Translations under genes and position numbers: made by a program | Part shown: in pieces, positions 34,248 to 45,227 of the stretch | Position numbering within the stretch: position 1 is the stretch's first letter | Layout: each line of letters begins with the position of its first letter | NCBI GenBank assembly: GCA_021234155.1 | Contig: JAJEKV010000222.1 | Span: forward strand, 314,001-378,000 | DNA: 64,000 bases | Direction of reading: 5' to 3' | Source: Isoetes taiwanensis | Lineage: Eukaryota > Streptophyta > Lycopodiopsida > Isoetales > Isoetaceae | Notes under the pieces: model-generated | The model's database searches: none | What the model was told of the DNA's origin: nothing | What the model saw: the letters and a program-made list of their open reading frames with translations, nothing else

Positions 34248-34714
34248 CTTGCTCTATATCACATTCTATTTTATATGCCCTCGTGATGACACGAACATGA
34301 AGCCTATACAACATCAGTGAGTGAACCAACGACCCCTAATCCTTAGACACTAGGTCCAGGTGCAGAGCATTGAGACTCTTAATGTCCATTTAGACTGACT
34401 TTTCTATGAGGCAAATGTTTTGTAGATCCTGACCTCGTCCTAATTGCTCCATGACTCAACTTTAGAGATCTACTTGGAAGTCAAATAGGATCTTCAACTT
34501 CTTTCTTATCAATGCTAATAGTCAAGGTAAATGAAGAAAATAAGAGAGGATAAGGGAAATGAAGGGAGCTTGAAAGAAGCGAAGCTTAGACAAGTTGAGC
34601 TAATCACAATATTTTGAATAAGAGGCACATAGTAATCAATATGAGAACATGTCATCTGAGTTTAGTGTGGTATCCCCTTGAATTTGGAATTTAGAGAAGG
34701 GTGAAGAAGCAACC
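34248..34714. other. Spacer between two pseudogenes
   Basis: No gene is seen. The lectin domain expected upstream of the receptor kinase is absent. Confidence 0.5.
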
Positions 34715-35884
34715 ATGGAGGCACACAATGAGCTTACATGGCCAACAGGAGCGCGGGATGATCCATGGAAGGCGCGGAGAGGTGTTATTGAGGGTGATTT
34801 TAATCTCTTAATGGAATGGAGAGTTTTAATTGGCAAGATGGGAGAATTGAGAGCAGTTGATGAAGAAAAAAACATGGTTCCTTTGCAGCTTAGCCAGCAC
34901 ATTACTTTCCACTGCCTTCATCCAACTTATTTCATAGTATTATGGATAACAGGAACCCTAATGTTTTGGCTCGCTCCTAAACATATTTCCATGCCTGTAA
35001 ATTTCATAGATGCCTGATTTACAGTGGCTTCTGCAACATGCGTCACAAGTCTTGCCACCATTCCCACCGGAGCATTCAAACTCTTTGATGCTATTCTAAT
35101 GATGATCCTTATCATTCTTGGAAGCCAGATTTTCACTTCCCTTTTACCACTCCAGGTCAGGCGCTGTTTGTTCTACCAAAATGCCAGGCAACTTGGGTTC
35201 TTCATAGATTTTCGAAGCAAAACAGGCACAAAGAATGAAGATTTGGAAGCAGCAGGATCTTCACCCAGTTGGGCAGTTGTTTACATGTGTCTGCAAGCAT
35301 CTCCTAATTCTCTAAATGTTTTGAAGGAAACTAATGTAAACCAACAGCACAACAGATCCAACAAAGGATCCTATGACCATAGCCGCTTACCCGTAATCCG
35401 TCCCTGGAGCAGACATCAGAAGACGACACGCTTGGAGCCTGAGAGATCTGCCGACCACATCCCCACCCTCCGCCAAGCTCATCTGCAATCTACGCCGTCT
35501 AAGTGTATTGAGGGGTCCCTCAAATCCCAAAATTCCACAGCCGTCCACAAGAGATATGCCACAAGATTCTTCAATCGCAACCCTCTAAGCGTCTTGCCCC
35601 ATACTCCCCAAAAAAAAAAAATACAAAGTTTAGAGCATGGCAGCGTATCAGGTTATGGAAAACAGACTTTCATGTACAAGCTCCACAAAACAAGCTTCAT
35701 GTACAGGATGATATACAAACTTTGCTACTCAGAAGTGGCCACACAACAACAAGCTTCAAAAAAAAGCTTCACAAACCCGCTCTATATACAAGCCCGCTCT
35801 CTATATACAAGCTCTCTACAAGCCCGCTCTATATATACAAGCTCTGTACAGAAGTTAAAACAGCTTTTCCTTCCAGCTCCCTAA
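34715..35884 (+). pseudogene. HKT/Trk-type cation transporter fragment with in-frame stop
   Basis: One reading frame runs from 34715 to 35884 and is interrupted only by a TGA at 35015-35017. From about 34890 it encodes HPTYFIVLWITGTLMFWLAP, then (across the stop) FTVASATCVTSLATIPTGAF, KLFDAILMMILIILGSQIFT and SLLPLQVRR. This matches the first pore-loop repeat of plant HKT sodium/potassium transporters, where 'TVSSMATV.M..FS' and 'GGE.FTS.L.L..R' are typical. The glycine/serine filter position corresponds to TSLATI here. Downstream of about 35170 the frame is not recognisable. Upstream residues (VIEGDFNLLMEWR) are also unassigned. A complete HKT has four such repeats and about 500 residues, so this is a remnant. 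The family call rests on pattern memory and not on an alignment. Confidence 0.55.
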
Positions 35885-36822
35885 CAAGAAAATTCTGCAA
35901 GCAGCAGATTGTGATCAAAACAGAGCTCGGATTTGAGCATTCCAGTAGGGGTTTGAGCACTAAAATCCAGACCAGATATTTGGGGTGCCTGATTGCGCTA
36001 TGAAGCCGCGGATTCCTATGCCGGATTTGGACCCCTGCACCCGGATTTGAACACCAAAATTTGGAGCAGCGATTCGGCTTGCTTCAATCTAGCGGGAAAA
36101 CAATGGATCTGCCCGCTTGCGATGCTCAGCCTTTCTTTCAGCAGAGGAGGAGCAAGATTTGGCCGGCCGCCATGCCCTGGCAACAGACTGCAAGAAATTC
36201 TATTCTGTAACCATTGGTACTGAACCCTTTTTTTTTTAAACCCCATCCCCCTTACTCCCCTTATACTTTGCCAACCTTATTAGATGTTCACTTGGTATCC
36301 AATCGAAAAATACTGAACAAATCCCTGATTTGAGTTGATTTGCAGAAAGGTGGAGGCAATTGTTCCTTGGCGTCTATGGAGAGGAAAAGAAAGACATTTC
36401 TTTAAATCCGTTCTGGTAACCCACGTGGACTGCTCCTTAGATGAATGTTTCCACTATATAACATACACGTATGCAAGCATTCATGACTCCTGTTGTCACC
36501 CTATATTGTTGAACAAGTACAAATCCCCGCCAAACTACACTCCAAAGGAATTTGTTATTTCAAGCCACAATTCATTCATTGCATTAACAAGCTGCGCAAG
36601 AAATGGCTGGGAAACAAAAGAAGCTTCATCTTATTGACAACGTAATCAATCTTTTTCTTTCAACTGCAAATATTGAAGTTGTGTTATCTTTATAACATGA
36701 AAATATATATTTTTACAAAATTGTCCTTTCACTTTAAGTGCAAAAAATAGAAGTTGCAACAGTTCATATATATGAAGGTAATAGAACATACTTTACAAAA
36801 CTGGATTAACACATATAAGAGC
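35885..36822. other. Spacer at the 3' side of the ZIP gene
   Basis: No gene. Just before it, 35670-35870 repeats 'aagcttcatgtacaa' and 'acaagcccgctctatata', a short tandem array. The ZIP 3' untranslated region should lie in the right-hand part, since its stop codon is at 36823. Confidence 0.5.
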
Positions 36823-39419
36823 CTAAGCCCACATGGCAAGAAGAGACATGGCACAAGCCCCCAACAACAAGAACAGGAAAGAAATAATTTGTAAACGATG
36901 GTCGCAGCGCATCCGTTTGCTCAGAAAGTCTGCAGCTATAAGATCTACTAATGCCATATATATAAGTATACCAGCTGAAACTGAATCAAACAATCCTTCA
37001 ACAATGATAGCCCTTGGGCTGTTGGCATTATAATTTTCAGAGACACCAATGCCTATGGCTATACCAATAGGAGTCGTGATTGCAAAACAAATGGCCATTA
37101 TTGCAGCTGAAGTCATTTTAAACCCCGCCTGCATTTGCACATAGTTTAAATCAATCAAACAGACCATATTATGTAAACTCTAAATCTATGAATATCATAC
37201 TTGATAAATGCAGCCGCCAAGAGCAAATCCCTCAAAGAACTGATGAAATGATAGCGCTGCAAGCAGTGGCCTGATGGTACATGGACTTTGGGAAACACCC
37301 AAAGAAACTCCAATTACAATTGAATGTGTTATTACCCCAAGTTCCAAGACCTACAATAGCAGAGTTATTTCTGGTGAGTGCCTGAAAGTAGCAATCCCTT
37401 AAACAGCATCAAGTTTTAAACTTCCGATGAAACAAATTTCTTATTATCAATCAGTCCGCAAAGGCAGCAGCCAGACTTTAAGCAATACTATACTTTTTAT
37501 GTAATAGAAAGATGCATTCGATATATATCGAACTAAGATGGAAGTGATAATTGCACTATCACAACTTAAAAAAAAAGAGACATACCTGTGAAATAACAAT
37601 GTGCCGGGCATTTGCCATTTCCCCTTCACCATTGCCTAGAGATGAATGACCGAAATGGCCATGAGCATGGTTGTGAGACATATCAACACATGCATGATGC
37701 CCCTCTGGATGACTGTGGCTGTGAGATGCTGCATGTGCACGCATTCCCACAATATGCATGTGTTCTTGATGAACATTACCCTCTTCCTTGAGTTTAGTGA
37801 TCTCGTTGTCCAAAACCATATTTGCTTCTCCATTTACCAAAGGATCAGTATGCATTTGACCTGCTTTCCGTGCATGACTTCGTTCAAAGAATTCTGTACC
37901 AGCAAAATCAATAGCAAGTGTGGCCAATGCAGCAAGCATTGCAACAAAGCCTGCAAATGGAAATTCTTTCCATGGGTGTTTAGGCAAGCAATCACTCGTC
38001 AGATTTTCCATGGCATCTGGAAGGATATGCACAAACCCAGTTGCCAATATGACTCCTGCTGCCAAGGCTTTTGCAACAACAAAGGCCGTGCCATCAGTGT
38101 GCATGACCTTAAGACTTTTTGCAATTAGAGGTAGAACAACTCCACATATACTTGCCAGTAAGATAGCTATAAGAGCTCCAAATTTGAGACGTAATGATTC
38201 TTCTTCATTGCGACACTCATCCTGTCCATTGACACAAGCTGATAATCCTCCTAAGATGTTTGTGCTATAATTTCCTGCTTAGTAAATAAAACATCATGTC
38301 CTTAGCATCTGCTACATTCCCTCTAGCCTACTGAGACACGCATCTACAAACATTCCTAGATGTGATTATGCTTACAGAAATAATAAGTAAGTAGAAGAAC
38401 ATCAAAGCTCCCGTGATTTGCATTCATAAAAATAGAAACATCAAATGTTTATTTGCATGACTTGTTAGCCTAGCCATCAAAGCAATGTTATAAAGAGGAA
38501 CTAGGTGCTCTTTGTTATGCAAACTTCGCACAGAATGGCACCCCTTGCTTTCTTCAAATGCAAAATTTATATCTAACATAATTCTGCAACCAGTATTCAG
38601 CAGAAGATTTTTATTTCTGTGGCTAGTTGGAATGCAAGGATAGTAAAGGTATCTTAGGCTTGATGCTAGGAAGCAACTTCTCCTTACAAATTAGAAAGAG
38701 GGCCTCTTTCTCAGTCACTTCATTCAAAAAACTCTTATAATCAATTTCACGTCCTTTTTCATTTTCTTAAACCAAAAAAGTGGAAAGCGAAGAACATCCA
38801 TAGCATGGGAAATTTGGAAAACCAATACTACTGCCATTAATAAGATTTTATGGCCAACCCTAAACTTCAGAAGGAAAGGGCCCCAATACTGGTGAACAAG
38901 AAGCTAAACCCAACATTTGAAAATGATAATATATGAGGTTTTTAGGGAAACATCTCTAAACTCCCCCACCTATCCTTGAGGCATAAAATGGAAGATGGGT
39001 TTGGAAGTTTTAACTAATAAAAATATGCATGACAAGAAGGCAATCTCCGCTAACTGCAGCCTAAAATCATTTTAAATGAGAAGCAGGCTTCCCTCATAAG
39101 TTGTATTTGTCGGAGCAATTAGACTTCATTTTAACCATAAGACTTGTAAAAAGTTCAGAAGTTTTCTCAAATCTGCTACATGTAAAAGATAACAATAACT
39201 ACGTTGTCTTTCGATTATACCTGCCATTGTTTCTATCTCCCGCTTGAGATGAAGAAAGCATGTTAAAATTCCATCATCGCAGTTGTCCAACATATTTCTA
39301 GTCAGGACTGGGAATAGACATTGTAACACATTAATACAAATGAAAAAACAGGTACCTCCACACATAACAATGAGTATTTCTAGACAGAGAAGACAGAGCA
39401 TTTCAATCAGAAGGTCCAT
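36823..39419 (-). CDS. ZIP family zinc/iron transporter, four exons
   Basis: Proposed coding exons on the minus strand: 39419-39356, 38274-37586, 37350-37201 and 37128-36823. All introns have GT and AG borders and the joined length is 1209 nt, giving 402 codons plus a stop. Exon 1 encodes a hydrophobic signal peptide ([20 protein letters not shown]). Exon 2 has transmembrane segments 1-3 ([60 protein letters not shown]) and a long His-rich cytosolic loop ([25 protein letters not shown]) typical of ZIPs. Exon 3 holds the family signature [10 protein letters not shown] in helix 4 and [11 protein letters not shown] in helix 5, with the metal-binding His and Glu present. Exon 4 has helices 6-8 and ends at the usual short C terminus (MSLLAMWA). 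The protein would import zinc, iron or manganese across the plasma membrane. Substrate cannot be told from sequence. Untranslated exons probably lie at about 40005-39970 (donor CCAG/gtgcgc) and from 39588. Confidence 0.93.
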
Positions 39420-40030
39420 AAGAAGCAGATTTTATTGTTAAAGTTAGTTGTATTTTGAGACAAGGGAGATCTTACGTCAGTGATGCCATGTTTTTATCGA
39501 ACATTTGCTACTCTAATCCTTCTTGTCCTTAAGATGAAGCACCATGTTGCACAGCCTTGTTTACAGAAGGGACCAGCCAAAGACACTGCAAGGATATAAG
39601 ATTTTTATTTTAGTGATCTGAAGAGATGAGAATGTTGTTTCGTTGTGCCCAATCCGTGCCAAAATACGACAATAACAATGCCAATTAGTTTTCACGCGCT
39701 TTCTGAAATTATAAAAGCAATGACTTACTTTCTACAAACAACAAATTTCAACAGACTCGTTTCGGCAATTGCCAAGCAATGCTTTGCGGAGAAATTACCC
39801 AAATTCCAGACAAACTTAAAACTTTTATAAACTGGGTAGATTACATTTCTTCATTCTGATGACAGATTGTGAAATCAAAACTTCTAAACCGAAATTCTGT
39901 TTCCCACTACAAGCAACCAAAATGGGGGCAACAAAAAGGACTTGTTTCTAGGCAAGAGTGAAGCGCACCTGGATCAACCATAATTCCGGCGATGGAAGCA
40001 GATTTCTCTTCCTCCACGCGGATTTCATAC
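39420..40030 (-). other. Probable 5' untranslated region and first intron of the ZIP gene
   Basis: On the minus strand a donor-like CCAG/gtgcgc at about 39970 and an acceptor-like 'ttgcag' at about 39588 would remove some 380 bp and join a short first exon to leader sequence. If spliced this way, an ATG at about 39980 opens a short upstream frame of roughly 35 codons before the main ATG. This is a gene-model inference that needs cDNA. Confidence 0.4.
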
Positions 40031-40038
40031 CCTTTATA
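40031..40038 (-). promoter_or_regulatory. TATA box of the ZIP gene
   Basis: The minus strand reads CGTATAAAGGGT here, a good TATA element. It would place the transcription start near 40005, just upstream of the proposed leader exon. A TGACGTG string, a bZIP-type core, lies slightly upstream at 40060-40066. Confidence 0.55.
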
Positions 40039-40150
40039 CGTGAATATGATGCATCAGCTGACGTGTGGCAGAGTAAAATGAGCACATCATGTCCACATTT
40101 TGCACCATCACCTTCTAAACTCGGAAACTAATATCGACCGTAGTTGAAAA

Positions 40151-40160
40151 GTGTCGACAC
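40151..40160. promoter_or_regulatory. Zinc-deficiency response element (ZDRE)
   Basis: The palindrome GTGTCGACAC matches the ZDRE consensus RTGTCGACAY bound by group F bZIP factors (bZIP19/23 in Arabidopsis). These factors activate ZIP genes under zinc shortage. It sits about 113 bp upstream of the TATA box and 732 bp upstream of the ZIP start codon. The match is exact. Function is inferred from position beside a ZIP gene. Confidence 0.7.
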
Positions 40161-40309
40161 CATCCCTAAAATCTTGGCCATAAATGAGGCCCTTAACTTT
40201 AGAAAGTGTTGGCTATTGCAAGGCTTGATCACACCCCCTTCTTTTCAAGTACCAAAGCCTAAGGTTCGCAAATTATCTTTTACTATGATTTTGGCAGTGG
40301 TTAGGTGGA

Positions 40310-41540
40310 AAGGAAGGAAGGAAGGAAGGAAGAAAATTTTAACGTCCACGGAACCCAATCGGGTTATGGGACCTAATACAGAAGATAGGGCAACAGCCCA
40401 GACTGAAACTCGGGGACCAAGCCCCGTGACCAAACCAAAAAGGCCGAAGCCAAAATCAAAATCAAACGTGGGGACTAGCCCCAGTACACAGAACTCGGGG
40501 ACTATGCCCCGTAGCAAATCACAATGCTAGAATAAAACAAGAGGGCATAAGCCCAAGCAGAGCTCGGAGTCAAACCAACTATACGTAAATTGCCCATGGA
40601 TCAAGTGGCGGTGATCCCGAATGATAGCCCGGCCACCTCTATACCGACCCACTTCCGGTGCAAACGAGCCTCGCCGGACTCCGACATAACTCATCCTTCC
40701 GTCAAGCAGAGTGTCTGGCCGGGTAAGGTCTTCCTCGATCTGGAGAAGGAGGTCCGCCATACCATGGAGGATGTGCGGTACCGACAAGGCATCCCCGAAA
40801 GTGACCCGAATGACTGGGCCGGCCGGTCGGGCCGCCCAACTCGGACTTCGGCGAGAGAGAATGCCGGTGCCTTTACGCGTATCACCTCGAAAGAAAGAAC
40901 GGGTCACCTACCGGTACATCCTGTGGGTGTCGCTTGCTTCTTCCAAACCCTGTCGCGAGGTTCGGGGCTAACGAAAAGGCTGTGGGTCGTGCGGGTAAAG
41001 GCAATCCCTCTGATGGCGGCGTGGTATCATCGGCACAGGCGCTAACATCCACATGCTCGACGCTTAACCCCGTAGGAGGTATGCGGGTGTAACTGCCCAC
41101 AAGGCTGAAAGTCGTCCCGCCATCAGCTAGCAAAGATCTCTAAAAGCCGGGACCAGCTTCCCAAGGGTAACCGAGCCGATGTTCCTGTGAGTGTATTGCC
41201 CGATTGGACCGCTGGATCCCACCAACAACAAATCGGAGGCGCAGACAATGGATCCGAGCCTCAATCCCGGTCAAGGTGCGACCAAAGATGCATCCGGAAA
41301 GACAGGTGTATCTGGGTCCCAAAGATAGGTATTTGGGGCCCAAATGATGGGATGCTCGAAGATATGGCGCAATCTCGGGGTCATAGGGCCTATTCAAGAC
41401 CGGCTCAGACAGCCTAATGAGGTTCTTTTCTTTGCGGGTTTCCCTGGCCATGCGCTTGATCTTACGAGCCATAAAGGGGGGACGGGTTTTATTTTTGTTG
41501 AATGGAAGCCATCGTTTTAGAATGGAGTGCATCGCCATGT
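40310..41540 (-). repeat. GC-rich retroposon, minus strand, with (CCTT)n tail
   Basis: The minus-strand 3' end reads 'gggttccgtggacgttaaaa' followed by a (TTCC)n run (plus-strand 40310-40333), the same end as the element at 6.6-7.4 kb. The body to about 41.5 kb is GC-rich and contains open minus-strand frames (41538-41140, 41133-40882, 40907-40527) that may derive from one broken protein. I do not recognise it. Visible segments include RMARETRKEKNLIRLSEPVL and FGDALSVPHILHGMADLLLQ. It could be a retroelement gag or ORF1. Confidence 0.6.
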
Positions 41541-42060
41541 GTTGCTGAGCATGGAGGCCAGAGCGGTGGTGCTCCTTTGCTGGAAGGAAGCCGGAACATA
41601 TCCAGTGGCCAGATCCTACCAGGTGGATCGGAATTGCAGGATTTAGGCAGGGTCAGCGAGCGAAGAAAGCAGAGAAGAGAGTTGGGATTTCTGGAAGGCC
41701 TTGGATTTTTAGTTGCTTGAAGCTATGCTCATACGCCTTTGATCTGTAGTTCCGGCTTGCAGCTATGCTCTGGGTTGCAGCTCTTTGATATCTGAAGGAT
41801 TTTTCCGAAGAGGCTCCAGAGAGCTGCAGAGGTGGACGGTTTTGGCATGTAGGCTATGGCGTTGATGCCTTTGTGGTTTGTTTATATAGACATCTCCCTG
41901 CTAGGGTATGAATCCGCAAGTTTGAAGCCTTCCGTTTGAATCCGGAAGTTTGGAGCCTTGCGTTTGAATCTCTCCTGCACTTCTGGATCTCTCCTGCACC
42001 TTCGGTTAATATGCTGCCAGCAGCAGCATGATGTCGTATGGTCAATGTAATGTTTCTTCT
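41541..42060. other. Spacer with short repeats
   Basis: No gene. Phrases such as 'gcagctatgctc' (41760, also 'gaagctatgctc' 41721) and 'tttgaatc' recur. It may be part of the neighbouring retroposon. Confidence 0.4.
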
Positions 42061-42299
42061 GGGCGTCTGGGCGTTTGGTCTAGTGGTAACACACTAGTTC
42101 CTTAGCAATGTGGTCTCGAGTTCGAGACCGCCCAGAATCGCACTCGATACTGTTGGGGGTCAAATTCCAACAGACGCAATGTAAGGTGGTTGGGGGCAGG
42201 GCCCAACCACGCAATGTAGTGTGATGTGTGGTCACATGTCCAGTTGGATGCTGCCTAGTGGCGTGACGTTAAAACTACTATCTATCTATCTATCTATCT
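42061..42299 (+). mobile_element. tRNA-derived SINE with (TATC)n tail
   Basis: The head has a perfect pol III A box TGGTCTAGTGG (42076-42086) and B box GTTCGAGAC (42120-42128), with 33 bp between them, as in tRNA genes. The body ends 'gtgacgttaaaac' and a (TATC)n tail at about 42279-42299. A second head of the same family lies at 53.8-53.93 kb on the minus strand. The region between boxes does not fold as a normal tRNA acceptor stem, so it is a SINE and not a tRNA gene. Confidence 0.85.
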
Positions 42300-42689
42300 C
42301 TGTAATATAAGAGTGCTGTTTACATGGTCTGAAACTGATCTCGCTGTATTTCAATGCCTATTTTATTATGTATTGGTTGGATAATCCAATGGTTTCAGAA
42401 ATAGTTTTCCAATGGTTGAGATTGTTAAATATGAAAAAAGGTTGCCCTTTTTTGTCCTAACCTTATTTTCCTGTCCGAATCACTGATCTGTGCAAATAGT
42501 GGTGTAGTCGAATCACTGATTTGTGCATGTATTTGCACATTATGATGTATTTGTTGTTTATATTTAACAATTCAATGGCCTAACGATGGTCACAACTTAA
42601 AAAAAAAAAGAAAAAATACAAAAGAGCACTTAGACGATAAGGTAGCACTTAGCCACAAGGTAAGGTTATCAGTCTGGCCTAGGCTGGTA
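42300..42689. other. Spacer
   Basis: No gene; an A-rich run lies at 42599-42617. Confidence 0.5.
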
Positions 42690-42832
42690 ACCAAAAATGC
42701 GTGACCGAGGTTGTACGTCCGAGGCCAGATATTTGCACATAAGGCCGAGACCCACTATGGCCGAAGACTTACATGCAAATATCTGGCCGAGGACATATAA
42801 CCGAGGCCACACATTTTTAGTTATTAGCCGAG
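42690..42832. repeat. Foldback element with about 65 bp arms
   Basis: The left arm (about 42690-42753) and right arm (about 42766-42831) are imperfect reverse complements. Both contain 'ccagatatttgca' (one inverted), 'ccgagg' and 'aaaaatg' near the outer end. The loop is only about 12 bp, so the transcript or single strand would form a long hairpin. It looks like a miniature foldback or inverted-repeat transposon. No target duplication could be fixed. Confidence 0.7.
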
Positions 42833-42895
42833 GCAAAGACCGATGACCATATTATCGAGCTGATAACTAATTATCTCCTAGTACTGATAACTAGT

Positions 42896-42957
42896 TTATC
42901 ACTCCTAGGAGTGATAACTTAATTATCGCACTCCTAGGAGTGATAACTTAATTATCG
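42896..42957. repeat. Tandem palindromic repeat
   Basis: The perfect 18 bp palindrome 'atcactcctaggagtgat' at 42898-42915 is followed by 'aacttaattatc', and the unit (about 30 bp) repeats once as 'gcactcctaggagtgat' plus 'aacttaattatcgg'. Confidence 0.85.
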
Positions 42958-43544
42958 GTCCAATAATTCTTCTAAAGTTACTATTTAAAATGTCTAAATT
43001 GTCATAGTTATCAATATAAGGAATCAATCGCGGCGGCCAAGCCGGCAAACATTTCTTTGGTTTAAAACTTGTGTGGTTGGATCCGATATTAATGTCCAAC
43101 ATTCATGATGGTTTCTTGCTTAGTAGTGAATTTGTGTCAGTCACAATATGAAATATGTTCACAAACATATGGGCATGATTTTCCACAAAAAAACTTTTTT
43201 CATTCAATTGCAGTGTATTTGTTTTAGATCTCTTGCAACTTAGGGTGAAATGACACCAGCACCCGGCCAAGTTTTTAAGAACCCCATCAGCCAATAGAAT
43301 TTCATAAATTCTGTTTCTTAGATGCAACTGTTATCACACTACGGCTGCGCAGGATGTCAAAAATCGTGGGCGCACCCAAAATCCTAGACGGGGCTATCCC
43401 CAGCGAAGTTCTTGGCACCTTCTAGCTCAATGCCATGTCGAAGAAAAACATCGAAAGGAAAAAATTAGGGTTCTTGAAACTCCATATTAACCTGTTTCAG
43501 CATGATTCTAACATTGGACTTGGTATTTATGCACAGAGAGAAGT
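42958..43544. other. Spacer
   Basis: No recognisable gene. The 74-residue minus-strand frame at 43103-43327 has no domain signature. Confidence 0.45.
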
Positions 43545-43589
43545 GAAGTGTATTATTACGTCTGGTGAGACCATCAGGTCTATTAGACG

Positions 43590-44428
43590 CTAAGAAAACA
43601 CAGTCTCATAGTCAAAAACAAATTCATGTGACAAGCCCTCACTGGGCTCATCATCAGGCTCTCTATCCTCTCCTTCCTCAATCATATCCTTGTTAGATTT
43701 TAAGATTGTCTCTCGCATTTGCAACATATCCAGCAAAAAACTAGCAACTCTTGTTGCTGGTAGCTCAAAAAACATTAGGAGATTAGGTACCTCTACATCA
43801 AACCTGTCCCGTAAGGCTTGATAAGCTGGGCATCTCAAAATTGCGTGTTCCTCATCTTCGACCTCATTTGACCCATGAGACCACGCATACTGTATTCACG
43901 GGCAATCGCGTACCATCTCCCAACCTCCACCTCAAGGTGGTGTGCACTCATTCTCATCCCTGCATATGGCGTGCCTTTTTTGGTGGAAATATTTTCATTT
44001 AGGTAACTCATTTCACGCGAACAAAGGGTTCATAGACTCTCGATAATGCATCATCTTCGTTACGCCTATGCCATACCACCGTTCATCTTTGTTTCTCTTA
44101 CCCATTCCCTAATCCGTCTTTATTACTCCCTAGATTTTCAATGCTAAGTCCCCACTTCTTCAACCATACCATCCCATCTCCATACCACCCTTTTTCAACG
44201 ACTCCTTTTTGTGCGGTTCGCGGGTGCTGTTCTTCATCTTGATTTGCCTACCTTGCTCAAATATGTAAGAAATTGGCATAAGGCTTCGCATTCTAGAGGA
44301 AGCATTCCGCATTCTGCCAGCATTACTTCATATGGAGTTTGCACCTTTACGCCTAGCTCTGCATGTAAGAATTTCTTTTGCACTTTCTCTATTTTCTGCC
44401 ATTGGTCTTGAGGCAGCCCCCGGAGACC
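43590..44428 (-). pseudogene. LINE-C C-terminal region with zinc motif
   Basis: Fragments WQKIEKVQKKFLHAELGVKV and TPYEVMLAECGMLPLECEAL (44.40-44.25 kb) are the usual post-RT region. At 43.91-43.84 kb, AWSHGSNEVEDEEHAILRCP carries the His-x4-Cys half of the zinc motif, and the first cysteine pair is decayed. The last open frame (43838-43590, MRCPAYQALRDRFDVEVPNL) has the 'CP.Y..LR..F' ending seen in many LINEs of this group. Confidence 0.7.
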
Positions 44429-45227
44429 TCACATCCATATAGAACCCTTTGCACGTACTAGTGTTTTGAAAAGCATCCTTTTCAAGCTAAACTTCCATAT
44501 GTTTGCGTTTGCACATTTCCTCTGCATTGAAAAGAAGGCTTTGAGCCCGCCGTTTATTCTTTGCTCCACTGTCTGATTCCACCTAAAGTGTTTGTCCACG
44601 ATTAAGCCCAGGTACTTATAGGACGTCGAGATCTCAACCACGCTGTCCTTATAAGTGAACTCATAGTTCTTGTCTAGCGTTGTTCCAAATATCACCACTT
44701 TGGTCTTGCTCAGGTTTACATGTAAACCCTTGGCATCACAAAAAGAAGCTAGCACATCTAGGTGCTTTTGCATCCCTTCCTTACTACGTGCAATCAGCAC
44801 AATATCATCCCAGATAGAGCAAAGATTTGGATAACATATCCAAAGCAAGTGAGGTGCCACCATCGCCAAGACTTGCAACCCATTCTTCCAGTTCATCAAT
44901 AAATATCCCAAATAGAGTTGGAGATAATGGGCAACCCTGCTTAACTCCGATATTACTATCCACCTTCTCTCTACACTCATTCACATAAGGGAAAGAAAGT
45001 TGCACCCACACCTTTTCATATAACATTTTCACCGCATCTCTATATGCATCAGGCACATTTATTCTTTCCAAGCTAACCCACAAATTGCCCCTGCACACTA
45101 TGTCAAATGCTTTGGTACAATCTATGAATGCAGCAAAAAGTGGCTTTCTTTTTCCCTTGACTGAGTCTATCATAGCTCGGAAAGTGACTAAATGGTCGAT
45201 GGTAGACTTTCGAGGCCTAAAACCTGC
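44429..45227 (-). pseudogene. LINE-C reverse transcriptase with frameshift at YADD
   Basis: Continues in frame after the TAG: AGFRPRKSTIDHLVTFRAMI, PLFAAFIDCTKAFDIVCRGN (motif A) and NIGVKQGCPLSPTLFGIFID (motif B). At 44815-44800 the sequence 'ctctatctgggatgat' has one extra base where the catalytic Tyr-Ala-Asp-Asp should be. The Tyr is in one frame and DDIVLIARSKEG in the next. The thumb follows (LHVNLSKTKVVIFGTTLD; YKYLGLIVDKHFRWNQ). A second frame break occurs near LYGCEV at 44455. One inserted base at the active site is enough to disable the enzyme. Confidence 0.85.

Noticed and set aside
42061-42140. A tRNA gene
   Set aside because: A and B boxes are perfect, but the acceptor and anticodon stems are not convincing, and the unit ends in a simple-repeat tail and has a second copy. 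It fits a SINE.
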